Source: Sphingorhabdus sp. EL138
GTDB lineage: Bacteria > Pseudomonadota > Alphaproteobacteria > Sphingomonadales > Sphingomonadaceae
Reading direction: 5' to 3'
Length of the DNA stretch: 64,000 nt
Assembly (NCBI RefSeq): GCF_900258045.1
Contig: NZ_OGVD01000003.1
Span: 248,001-312,000 of the forward strand
Under the pieces are notes generated by a model that had not been told where the DNA came from, did no database searches, and saw nothing but the letters and a program-made list of their open reading frames with translations. Position 1 is the first letter of the stretch, and each line of letters opens with the position of its first letter. The position numbers and the translations under genes are program-made. Positions 53,949 to 61,790 of this stretch are shown one piece after another.

Positions 53949-54668
53949 ATGAACGCGTCCGTCTCCAAAGTTTCCGCTACCAGGACCAAAGCAAACCGGA
54001 ACAACAGTCCCAAGCGCCTCGCCGAAATTACGCGTTCGGTAACAGACCGGTTGAACGCCCATCCGCATGTACAGTGGCTGGAAAGTCCCCACGCGCAACT
54101 ATTCGTATGTCAGAATTTTCTCACCGACAAGGATTGTGATCTGCTGATCAAAATGATCGATGCCCAGACCGTTCCCTCCAGCCTCTATACCGGCACCGAG
54201 CGAGATGGATACCGGACCAGTTACAGTTGCAATGTCAGCGCCCATGACCAGGATATTCAGCGCATTGAGCAATCCATCTGCGACCTGATGGGCTTGGAGA
54301 ATTCGCATAGCGAAATCTTGCAGGGACAGCGTTACGAGGTTGGTCAGGAATTCAAGGATCATCACGACTTCTTCCATGAGACCGAGGATTACTGGACCAA
54401 GGTGGAGGCAAATAACGGGGGTCAGCGCAGCTGGACCGCCATGGCCTATCTCAATGAACCCGAAGAAGGCGGCGCGACCGCTTTTCCCCAGCTCGAATAT
54501 CAGGTTGAGCCGCGCAAAGGGATGCTGCTTGTCTGGAACAATATGGGATTGGACGGACGACCCAATCTCAACACGCTGCATGCAGGCGCGCCCGTGATCA
54601 AGGGCACCAAATATATCATCACCAAATGGTTTCGTCTCAACCGGTGGAAGGGTCGCTGGAAACACTAA
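53949..54668 (+). CDS. 2-oxoglutarate/Fe(II) oxygenase, prolyl 4-hydroxylase-like
   Basis: A 239-aa dioxygenase. The Fe ligands are His138 and Asp140 (KDHHDFF) and distal His211 (TLHAGAPV); Lys221 (KGTKYI) binds 2-oxoglutarate. RYEVGQEFKDHHD, AYLNEPEEGGATAFP and GMLLVWNN are the family blocks. No signal peptide. It could hydroxylate Pro on a cellular or secreted protein; target unknown. Confidence 0.88.
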   Translation: MNASVSKVSATRTKANRNNSPKRLAEITRSVTDRLNAHPHVQWLESPHAQLFVCQNFLTDKDCDLLIKMIDAQTVPSSLYTGTERDGYRTSYSCNVSAHDQDIQRIEQSICDLMGLENSHSEILQGQRYEVGQEFKDHHDFFHETEDYWTKVEANNGGQRSWTAMAYLNEPEEGGATAFPQLEYQVEPRKGMLLVWNNMGLDGRPNLNTLHAGAPVIKGTKYIITKWFRLNRWKGRWKH

Positions 54669-54716
54669 AGGGATATATCACCAAATATCACGGCGATAGC
54701 GAGCCGATTTTCGCTG

Positions 54717-54747
54717 ACCAACGACCGACTCCCTTCGACGAACGACA
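54717..54747 (+). promoter_or_regulatory. LytTR-like direct repeat upstream of the DUF885 gene
   Basis: GACCAACGAC (54717-54726) and GACGAACGAC (54738-54747) are 21 bases apart, ending 69 bases before the DUF885 ATG. The second copy lies in CTTCGACGAACGACATC, nearly identical to the site at 47713. Position relative to the start codon matches that before the kinase gene. Confidence 0.55.
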
Positions 54748-54815
54748 TCAGCAATCGTTGCAGGTGAAACCAAGCTGTGTTAGCCGTGCACAACAGCACA
54801 AACTAGGGAAATATC

Positions 54816-56651
54816 ATGATCCATAAAACTCTCGCGCTGCTGGCCAGTGCCAGCCTGATCGCCGCCGCTTCGGCAGCCCATGCAAACAGCCTGTCCGCAA
54901 CCAGCGCCGCCGCGGTCCAAGAGGAAGCCGCCAAACCGGCGATGAGCGAGAGCGAAACTCTAAAGGCCCTGTTCGCCAAGAGTGATGAAGACAGTTTGCG
55001 GCGCAATCCGATCGGTGCCCTATTCCGCGGCGATGAACGCTATGCCGACCGCCTTGGTGATTATCTCAGCGACGAATATTTTGCTGCCGAACTGGCGGCC
55101 GAAGAAAGCGAACTCGCTGCACTCATGGCTATTGACCGCAGCAAGCTGAATGTCACCGACAAGATTGCTTATGACGTGTTCATGCGGGACAAGAAACAGG
55201 CGATCAAAGGCATGTCCAAGGAAATTATGGACCTGAGCGTTGTCCGCCCGCTTAACCATTTTAGCGGCTTTCACACTTTCTATCCGACCTTTGCATCGGG
55301 CAAGGGTGCGGCTCCCTTCAAGACTGTCAAAAATTATGAAGACAATCTGAAACGCCATGCAGAATTTATTACACTGATCGACCGTTCAGTTGGCCGGTTC
55401 CGTCAGGGCATGGACAGCGGCGTGGTTGAAACCAAGCTGACCGTTGGCAATGTAATCGAGCAGCTCGCAACCCAAATCGGCTTGGGCCTCGACGGCAGCC
55501 CGTTCATGGCACCGACCAAGGCTTTTCCCGAAGATTTCAGCGAAGCTGACAAAACCCGCTTGACCGCAGAATATGAAGCGGTGACCACAAAGATCTTCGC
55601 CTCCTATCAGGCCTTGCATGATTTCCTGAAAAACGAATATCTGCCGGTCGCGCGCGAAGGTGTCGGCCTGTCCTACATGAAGGGCGGCGATGTGATGTAC
55701 AAGCATCTGATCGAGAACACGACCACCCTGCCCCTTGAGGCCGATTATATCCATAATCTTGGCGTCAGCGAAGTCGCGCGGATCAAGACAGAAATGGAAG
55801 CGATCAAGGACGAAGTCGGCTTTGAGGGTACATTGTCAGAATTTTTCACCCATCTGCGCACGGATCCCAAATTTCATCCGGAATCCCGCGAAGCGCTGAC
55901 TCAGGGATATTATGACCTTGGCAAGGAAGTCGACAAGGTTATCTCGACCCAGTTCAAGGTACTGCCAAAATCACCACTGGAAATTCGTCCCTATGACGAG
56001 TCGATTGAAAAATTCCAGGCCGGCGGTTCTTATCAGAGCGGTACTCCCGACGGTTCACGTCCCGGCGTCTTCTATTTCAACGCCTATGACCTGCCATCAC
56101 GCAACACATCCGGCATGACGACCCTGTACCTGCATGAAGGCGCACCCGGTCACCATTTCCAGATTTCACTGGCGCAGGAAAATGAAGATCTGCCCAATTT
56201 CATGCGGTTTGGCGGCAATACTGCTTTTGTCGAAGGTTGGGCACTTTATTCCGAAAAACTCGGCTTCCCGATGGGCATGTTCGATGATCCCTATCAGCGT
56301 TTCGGTCATCTGGACGACGAGATGCTCCGCGCCATGCGGCTGGTCGTTGATACTGGTCTGCACAGCAAGGAATGGACGCGCGAACAGGCTATCCAATATA
56401 TGCTAGACAATAGCAGCATGGGCGAAACCGATGCCACAGCCGAAGTCGAACGCTATATCGCAATCCCGTCACAGGCTTTGGCTTACAAGATCGGCGCGCT
56501 GACCATCCAGCGGCTGAAGAAAAAGGCCGAGGACAGTCTCGGCGAGAAATTCGACCCGCGCGAATTTCATGATCAGGTGCTGAATACTGGCTCATTGCCG
56601 ATGACAGTGCTCGAGAAGAAAATCGACGACTGGATTGAAACGCAAGGCTAG
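54816..56651 (+). CDS. DUF885 family protein, probable exported metallopeptidase
   Basis: A 611-aa protein of the DUF885 family, which is generally grouped with zinc metallopeptidases. Signal peptide MIHKTLALLASASLIAAASA. TTLYLHEGAPGHHFQISLA is the HExGxxH-like metal motif, and RFGGNTAFVEGWALYSEKLG supplies a downstream acidic Glu. VLPKSPLEIRPYDESIEKF and GVGLSYMKGGDVMY are also typical. It is preceded by a LytTR-like site and followed by a terminator, so it is a single-gene unit. Confidence 0.9.
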   Translation: MIHKTLALLASASLIAAASAAHANSLSATSAAAVQEEAAKPAMSESETLKALFAKSDEDSLRRNPIGALFRGDERYADRLGDYLSDEYFAAELAAEESELAALMAIDRSKLNVTDKIAYDVFMRDKKQAIKGMSKEIMDLSVVRPLNHFSGFHTFYPTFASGKGAAPFKTVKNYEDNLKRHAEFITLIDRSVGRFRQGMDSGVVETKLTVGNVIEQLATQIGLGLDGSPFMAPTKAFPEDFSEADKTRLTAEYEAVTTKIFASYQALHDFLKNEYLPVAREGVGLSYMKGGDVMYKHLIENTTTLPLEADYIHNLGVSEVARIKTEMEAIKDEVGFEGTLSEFFTHLRTDPKFHPESREALTQGYYDLGKEVDKVISTQFKVLPKSPLEIRPYDESIEKFQAGGSYQSGTPDGSRPGVFYFNAYDLPSRNTSGMTTLYLHEGAPGHHFQISLAQENEDLPNFMRFGGNTAFVEGWALYSEKLGFPMGMFDDPYQRFGHLDDEMLRAMRLVVDTGLHSKEWTREQAIQYMLDNSSMGETDATAEVERYIAIPSQALAYKIGALTIQRLKKKAEDSLGEKFDPREFHDQVLNTGSLPMTVLEKKIDDWIETQG

Positions 56652-56691
56652 CGCTTGATCTCGCACCCTTCGTATCGTCGGGACATCGGAT

Positions 56692-56725
56692 GCGCGACAA
56701 GGTTACGACCATTGTCGCGCGTTTT
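56692..56725 (+). terminator. Rho-independent terminator of the DUF885 gene
   Basis: Perfect 9-bp stem GCGCGACAA (56692-56700) and TTGTCGCGC (56712-56720) with an 11-base loop, followed by GTTTT. Confidence 0.8.
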
Positions 56726-56755
56726 CCCAGACGCTTACCGGTCTGACATCATGGA

Positions 56756-57229
56756 TCAATTTCGCAACTGATCCAGAAACACTCTGATCCGGTTTAGGGG
56801 TGGTAACAACGCCTCCCAGTCTGTTTCGGGAATATTCTGCCGTAATATCTCCGCCATGGGCGCGAGCGCCGCTACCGCATCATTTCTCAGCTGCGCGCCG
56901 GCAGTTGTCACGACCACCCGCCTGATCCTGCGGTCATCTGGTTCATGAGCGAGCTCCACCAAGCCTTTGTCCTCCAATTTGCGGACGGTTGATGACATGG
57001 TTGGCTGGGCGACCTGCATTGCGCTGGCGAGCTCGCTGATGGTTTCCTGCACGTCCAGACGCAATAGGTGGTTGAGCACCGAAAATTGCGCCACAGTCAT
57101 GCCTTTGGGCAAATACGTCTGAAACAGGTTATCGGCAAGCTGGTTGATGATGCCGATTTCGGTCATCACCGCAAATTCAATCGGATCACCTTTCAGTCCC
57201 GCTGGCTTGGCTTGAGCATCTTCGGTCAT
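56756..57229 (-). CDS. MarR family transcriptional regulator
   Basis: A 157-aa winged-helix regulator. VAQFSVLNHLLRLDVQETIS, ELASAMQVAQPTMSSTVRKL (recognition helix) and ELAHEPDDRRIRRVVVTTAG (wing) are the family blocks. ATG 57229 is chosen because AGGGAAG sits just upstream; a longer in-frame start at 57271 would overlap the preceding gene. It is directly downstream of the nitroreductase-like gene and is likely its local regulator. Confidence 0.9.
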   Translation of the reverse strand: MTEDAQAKPAGLKGDPIEFAVMTEIGIINQLADNLFQTYLPKGMTVAQFSVLNHLLRLDVQETISELASAMQVAQPTMSSTVRKLEDKGLVELAHEPDDRRIRRVVVTTAGAQLRNDAVAALAPMAEILRQNIPETDWEALLPPLNRIRVFLDQLRN

Positions 57230-57237
57230 AACTTCCC

Positions 57238-58401
57238 TTAGACGTTCAGGATGAACGATTCCACCGGCCATCTGGGTGACGGTTCAGGCGAAGCGGCATA
57301 GCCGAAACGGAAAAAGCCCTGAACCCGAGCGGGCGCGGCTATCCCAAGATATTTGTGATATTGATCATAAAGGTGCGCCATTTCCGGAAATTCCTGCAAA
57401 ATCTGGCTGACCGGGTGCATGGCCAGCCCCAAGGCAGTCGCGGCCTGATTGATCCGCACCCAGACTGCACCGGACTGCAATTGCGTTATCCGGCGGTTAT
57501 CCGGCGAGATCAGCCAGCCGAAGCTGCTCGTATTGTCCAGTATCTCCCTGTACATGGAAATTCCGGATTCATAAGCGGTAGACCCTTTTGTCGCGAGCTC
57601 TTTGCGCGAGACAATTCCGCCCAGCCGCAAGGCCTCCATCATCGGTCCGCTCATATCAATGCCATCCGGGTTGGCATTTACCTCGCCCGCGCCAATCCGC
57701 ATCAGATCAACGCTCTCTTTTTGGGTGCGTGCCACATCATATTCCACCGACCAGGCCTGCCAGTTAAGCTTCCGCAATCTGGCGACCCGCTCCGCATCGC
57801 TGGTCGCTTCGAGTGATATCAGCGGTTCCGATTGCCCCGCAAAGGCCATATCCTGCAGCTTGGCGAATGTCGCGTCGTCAACACTGCGCGGCGTAAAGGC
57901 TTCCTTGGTGCTACGGCGGTTCAGTATTGTGCCGAATAGCGGATCGCGCGGAACCGATGGATCCTTGATCATTTTTACCGATGCTATGGGACGGCTGTCG
58001 AGAACCGGTTCAGGTTCGCCTTCAGGGAAAGGCATGATTTCTGCTCGATAGCCTTTTTCGGCCGCCGCCTGCCGAAACAATTCCAGAAATGTACCGAAGC
58101 CGATGGTGATCTGACGATTGGGCGGGTCGGTATGGGGCAGACGTTTGTCGAGATCGCAATAGACCGTGAAGCTGTCATTCCCCATCAGCCGTACTTGCCA
58201 GGGCTGACGATTGTGGGGATTGGGTGCGAGAATAGCATAAGCCAGTGCATCAAGCCGCGGATCTCCAAAACCCGTTGTTGCCTGTATCCAGGGCTCCTGC
58301 GCCTTGGCAATTGAGCGTGTGCCGACATAAGCACCAAAACCTCCACCGAGCAGCACAAGCGATGCACCACCGGTTACCAGAACCCGTCTGCGCGAAACCA
58401 T
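57238..58401 (-). CDS. Acg/nitroreductase-family FMN-binding protein, Tat-exported
   Basis: A 387-aa protein with a twin-Arg start (MVSRRRVLVTGGASLVLLGG). APNPHNRQPWQVRL and RRSTKEAF are the nitroreductase/Acg FMN-site blocks; the family of Mycobacterium Acg sequesters FMN rather than catalysing. Near the C-terminus, VWVRINQAATALGLAMHPVS is also typical. It heads a two-gene unit with the MarR regulator. Confidence 0.82.
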   Translation of the reverse strand: MVSRRRVLVTGGASLVLLGGGFGAYVGTRSIAKAQEPWIQATTGFGDPRLDALAYAILAPNPHNRQPWQVRLMGNDSFTVYCDLDKRLPHTDPPNRQITIGFGTFLELFRQAAAEKGYRAEIMPFPEGEPEPVLDSRPIASVKMIKDPSVPRDPLFGTILNRRSTKEAFTPRSVDDATFAKLQDMAFAGQSEPLISLEATSDAERVARLRKLNWQAWSVEYDVARTQKESVDLMRIGAGEVNANPDGIDMSGPMMEALRLGGIVSRKELATKGSTAYESGISMYREILDNTSSFGWLISPDNRRITQLQSGAVWVRINQAATALGLAMHPVSQILQEFPEMAHLYDQYHKYLGIAAPARVQGFFRFGYAASPEPSPRWPVESFILNV

Positions 58402-58424
58402 ATCCGAATCTCCATATTCATCTA

Positions 58425-58444
58425 ATATATAGATATCTATGTAT
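58425..58444. promoter_or_regulatory. Palindromic MarR-type operator candidate
   Basis: ATAGATATCTAT (58429-58440) is a perfect 12-base palindrome, extendable to 20 bases (58425-58444) with a single mismatched pair. It lies 24 bases upstream of the nitroreductase-like start, an ideal repressor position. Confidence 0.6.
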
Positions 58445-58694
58445 ATACAGTGTGAATGTCAACGCCAACGCAACGGAAAACCATGGTTATATTTCTCTGG
58501 GCAAATTACCCATAGGGCAGATCGCGTGATTCAACTCGTCTGGTGTTAAGGGCAGAACAACTGTCTTTGCTATCATCAGGACACCGGAAATCTTTAAAGC
58601 ACAGACACCCTTTAAGACCAGCTTTAACCTGGCTTTAGGCTATATTCAAACGGCTTGAAACGGGTCGAAAAGTGGAACGAGTGGTGACCGGCTG

Positions 58695-58710
58695 TTAACA
58701 CTTTTTTAAC
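58695..58710 (+). promoter_or_regulatory. CtrA-type box upstream of a 97-aa protein gene
   Basis: TTAA (58695-58698), seven bases, TTAAC (58706-58710): an exact TTAA-N7-TTAAC match, 75 bases before the ATG. A second pair, TTAA (58719) and TTAAC (58729), has a six-base gap. The rest of the 58402-58784 gap contains no gene apart from the MarR operator. Confidence 0.5.
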
Positions 58711-58784
58711 TTTTTAGTTTAATAAAGGTTAACGCAATCAAAGCGAGTGGGGCATACTTAATTTGATCTGGTCTGCGATAGAAA

Positions 58785-59078
58785 ATGACACCTGCTTACT
58801 CCCCCGAAGCACATTTGTCCGAGACGGAACGCTATGTTCTTGGATCGCTCAATCAAGCTTGGCCATCGGCTGCTACCATGACTCCGGATGTGATCGAGTC
58901 ACAGGAAGCTAGCAGCAATCCTGCGATGTTCGTCGATGCGGTTCAAACATTAAGCGACAATGGTATGATTTTATATGAGGCATTTCTGACGGGCCATGCT
59001 TCCGGACCGCGCTTTCTCGATACAATGATCACGGCACGCGGCAAGGCCGCCCTGCAATCCACCGATATCGACGCGTGA
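58785..59078 (+). CDS. Hypothetical small protein
   Basis: A 97-aa cytoplasmic protein with no recognised family. HLSETERYVLGSLNQAW and AVQTLSDNGMILYEAFLT suggest a small winged-helix-like or other helical fold. It is the only gene under the CtrA-type box and is followed by a convergent GAF gene. No function can be assigned. Confidence 0.55.
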   Translation: MTPAYSPEAHLSETERYVLGSLNQAWPSAATMTPDVIESQEASSNPAMFVDAVQTLSDNGMILYEAFLTGHASGPRFLDTMITARGKAALQSTDIDA

Positions 59079-59133
59079 GGCCACCGAACCGTTAATTTGG
59101 CGGCGTGCAAAATTAAACAAAAAAGTTAACAAA

Positions 59134-59526
59134 TCAGGCGTGGATGACCGCAGAGGCTATGGCTGTAATATTTTTCAGCACGTCCAGTTCCTGGTCGCTT
59201 AACTCTCTGGCTTCATCACCGGCGCAGGCGACCATACCAATGGTTGAACCATCACCGTTACGCATCGGCACAGACGCATAAAGTCCAAGATGCTGGGTCA
59301 TCGCGCTGCGGGGACTGCCCAGTTGCTTTACATCGACGGCAGGATTGCTGGCCGCCCAGCTTTCATCACAGGAAATAGCAGCATGGGCGACGGACTGTAC
59401 TGCACACCCTCCTTCGTCATGATCAGCTTCGTATAAAGTGATGGAGGCAACAGGTGTACCAAGCAGTCTTGCTGTCAGATTGGCAAGCAGGTCCAGATCC
59501 TGTTCAACTGAATTATTCATATTCAT
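59134..59526 (-). CDS. Stand-alone GAF-domain protein
   Basis: A 130-aa single GAF domain. LTARLLGTPVASITLYEADH, GLYASVPMRNGDGSTIGMVA and LSDQELDVLKNITAIASAVI are the GAF blocks. No output domain is attached, so it may sense a small ligand for a partner protein. Two Cys (GGCAVQS, ISCDES) could give redox sensitivity. Confidence 0.8.
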   Translation of the reverse strand: MNMNNSVEQDLDLLANLTARLLGTPVASITLYEADHDEGGCAVQSVAHAAISCDESWAASNPAVDVKQLGSPRSAMTQHLGLYASVPMRNGDGSTIGMVACAGDEARELSDQELDVLKNITAIASAVIHA

Positions 59527-59722
59527 ATTCGATTTGGAGCCCCCGATCTCAGATCGATTTACGGTAAAAACTTAAAAACTTTATTAACCATAGATGAACA
59601 CGCCCTAACGGGAATCTCCTCAGCCTCCAAATGCCTATTTGTAACATACCGTAAAGCAATTGAAAGATAAAGATTTTTTTAAACTGATTCCTTTTTGTTA
59701 ATGCTACGTTTATATTGGCTTC

Positions 59723-60886
59723 ATGACAAATCTGTTAATTAAACCGGCATTATCCATCCTCGATTCGCTGATTTCTTTCGATACGACGTCGCGAAATAGC
59801 AACCTGCAACTGATCAGCTGGGTTGAGGAATATCTCGCGCAATATGACATCGGCACCACGCGGGTGATTAATGCTGATGGGTCCAAGGCCAATCTCTATG
59901 CCACCATTGGTCCGGATGTCGCAGGCGGGGTCATCCTGTCAGGCCACAGCGATGTCGTACCGGTAGATGGACAAGACTGGTCGAGCGATCCGTTTGCGGT
60001 GACAGAGCGCGATAGCCTGCTGCATGGACGCGGAACCTGCGACATGAAAGGCTTCATCGCGCTGGCCTTGGCCGCCGCCCCGATGCTGAAAGACGGCAAG
60101 CGTCCGGTCCATCTCGCGATCAGCTATGATGAGGAGGTTGGCTGTCTTGGCGCGCCGGCCATGATTGAAGAGATGGCCGCAACCCTTCCCGCCCCAGCCC
60201 TGGCGATCATCGGCGAACCGACAATGATGAAGACGATCACCGGGCATAAAGGCATTTGTGTCCATGAAGTCGAGGTACTTGGCCATGAGGCTCATAGCAG
60301 CCTCACTCATCTTGGTATCTCCGCCAATATGGTGGCTATCGAGCTAATGCATGACCTGGCCGAACTGGCACGAGGGCTTTGGGAGACGGCCGACCCGAAT
60401 TCGCCGTTCACGCCGCCGCACGCAACGCTTACCATTGGCAAGATGGATGGAGGCACTGCGGCCAACATATTGGCCCGGCGTGCGCATTTCATATTTGATC
60501 TGCGATGCCCGCCTTCCGTCGACCCCGAAGCAGTTCTGGCACCGTTCAAGGAAAAAGCCGCCGCTCTCGACACACAATTGAAAGAAGCCTTCCCTGAAAC
60601 AGGGGTACGCGTTGAACAGCTGTCCAATGCACCACCGCTTGGGCAATCCGGTTCACAGGAAGCGGAAGCCTTTGTGCGAAAACTGACCGGGGATAATACA
60701 CCGGCTGGTGTTGTCTCTTATGCCGCGGAGGCCGGGCAGTTCCAGCAGGCCGGTTTTCCCACCGTGGTTTGCGGGCCGGGGTCGATTGAGCAAGCCCATC
60801 AACCCAATGAATATATCAGCCTCGATCAATTCAGTCGCGGCGCAGATTTTATGCTAAGACTGTCAGAAGAATTGCGGCAGGAGTAA
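59723..60886 (+). CDS. argE: Acetylornithine deacetylase (M20 family)
   Basis: A 387-aa M20 zinc hydrolase. Metal/catalytic motifs are SGHSDVVPVDG, RGTCDMKGFIA, SYDEEVGCLGA and IGEPTMMKT; MTNLLIKPALSILDSLISFDTTS is the ArgE-type start. It removes acetyl from N-acetylornithine in arginine synthesis, although acylamino-acid relatives exist. It is four bases from the SDR gene. Confidence 0.85.
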   Translation: MTNLLIKPALSILDSLISFDTTSRNSNLQLISWVEEYLAQYDIGTTRVINADGSKANLYATIGPDVAGGVILSGHSDVVPVDGQDWSSDPFAVTERDSLLHGRGTCDMKGFIALALAAAPMLKDGKRPVHLAISYDEEVGCLGAPAMIEEMAATLPAPALAIIGEPTMMKTITGHKGICVHEVEVLGHEAHSSLTHLGISANMVAIELMHDLAELARGLWETADPNSPFTPPHATLTIGKMDGGTAANILARRAHFIFDLRCPPSVDPEAVLAPFKEKAAALDTQLKEAFPETGVRVEQLSNAPPLGQSGSQEAEAFVRKLTGDNTPAGVVSYAAEAGQFQQAGFPTVVCGPGSIEQAHQPNEYISLDQFSRGADFMLRLSEELRQE

Positions 60887-60890
60887 ACGC

Positions 60891-61697
60891 ATGACAAAAC
60901 TCGGCAGCTACGCTGGACGCACCGCCATGGTGACCGGCGCGGGCGACGGCATTGGCAAGATGCTGGCCGTCAAACTCGCAGAAGCCGGGATGACTGTCTG
61001 CGTTCAAGATATCCGCGAAGAAGCGGCCGCAACAGTGGCCCTGGAAATCGGCAGTGGTGCGTTTTCTATGGCTTTCGATATTAGCGACCGCAATGCTGTT
61101 GCTTTGGCGGCCGAGCGTTTTGCCGCCGATCATGGCGATCTCGCCATGCTATGGATCAACGCTGGCGTGGGCGTCGGCGTGACCTTGCTGGAGGGCAAGC
61201 CAGATCAGGTGCGCTGGGCCTATGATGTAAATGTGCTGGGCGCTATCTGGACGGCGCAATGTTTTGCGCCGCTGCTCAAAGGCGATCCCCGTCATGTCGG
61301 GATTACAGCCTCGACCGCTGCGCTGCGGGCACCTGAGGGCGACTTTCCACTCTACGCCGCAACCAAGCATGGTACGATGGCCGTGGCCGAGGCGCTACGG
61401 GGCGAGCTGGCAGTTAAGGATATTGAGACCACCATATTGTGCCCCGGCCTGCTCAATACCGAAATCTGGGATGGCGCCAAAGCCCGCCCCGAACGCTTCG
61501 GCGGTGAACGCCATATGGATCCCAAAATTGCCGGCATGTGGCGAGAGGCCAAAACCCCTGATGCGATGTGGCCGGACATAGAACGCGTTATGGCAGCAGG
61601 CGGCGGCACATTGGTCTGTGCAACAGATGCCGGCGAGACCCGCGTCGCGATGCGGCAGCGTATAGACGCTATCGAGAACGGACTGATCGAAATTTAG
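60891..61697 (+). CDS. SDR family oxidoreductase
   Basis: A 268-aa Rossmann NAD(P)-dependent dehydrogenase. The cofactor motif is MVTGAGDGIGKMLAV, LWINAGVGVGV follows, and the catalytic Tyr-Lys is in YAATKHGTM. Substrate unknown. It is in a probable operon with argE. Confidence 0.9.
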   Translation: MTKLGSYAGRTAMVTGAGDGIGKMLAVKLAEAGMTVCVQDIREEAAATVALEIGSGAFSMAFDISDRNAVALAAERFAADHGDLAMLWINAGVGVGVTLLEGKPDQVRWAYDVNVLGAIWTAQCFAPLLKGDPRHVGITASTAALRAPEGDFPLYAATKHGTMAVAEALRGELAVKDIETTILCPGLLNTEIWDGAKARPERFGGERHMDPKIAGMWREAKTPDAMWPDIERVMAAGGGTLVCATDAGETRVAMRQRIDAIENGLIEI

Positions 61698-61790
61698 CGT
61701 GCGGGCTGATTTTCCGTTACGGAACGCAAGGCTTGTCGCTTTTCCCGGAAAAACTGGATTTTTGGCAGAAATTAGCCTATTATAGGGGCC

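Noticed and set aside
59572-59588. CtrA box upstream of the GAF gene
   Set aside because: The TTAA copies are separated by eight bases; only a one-mismatch register fits.
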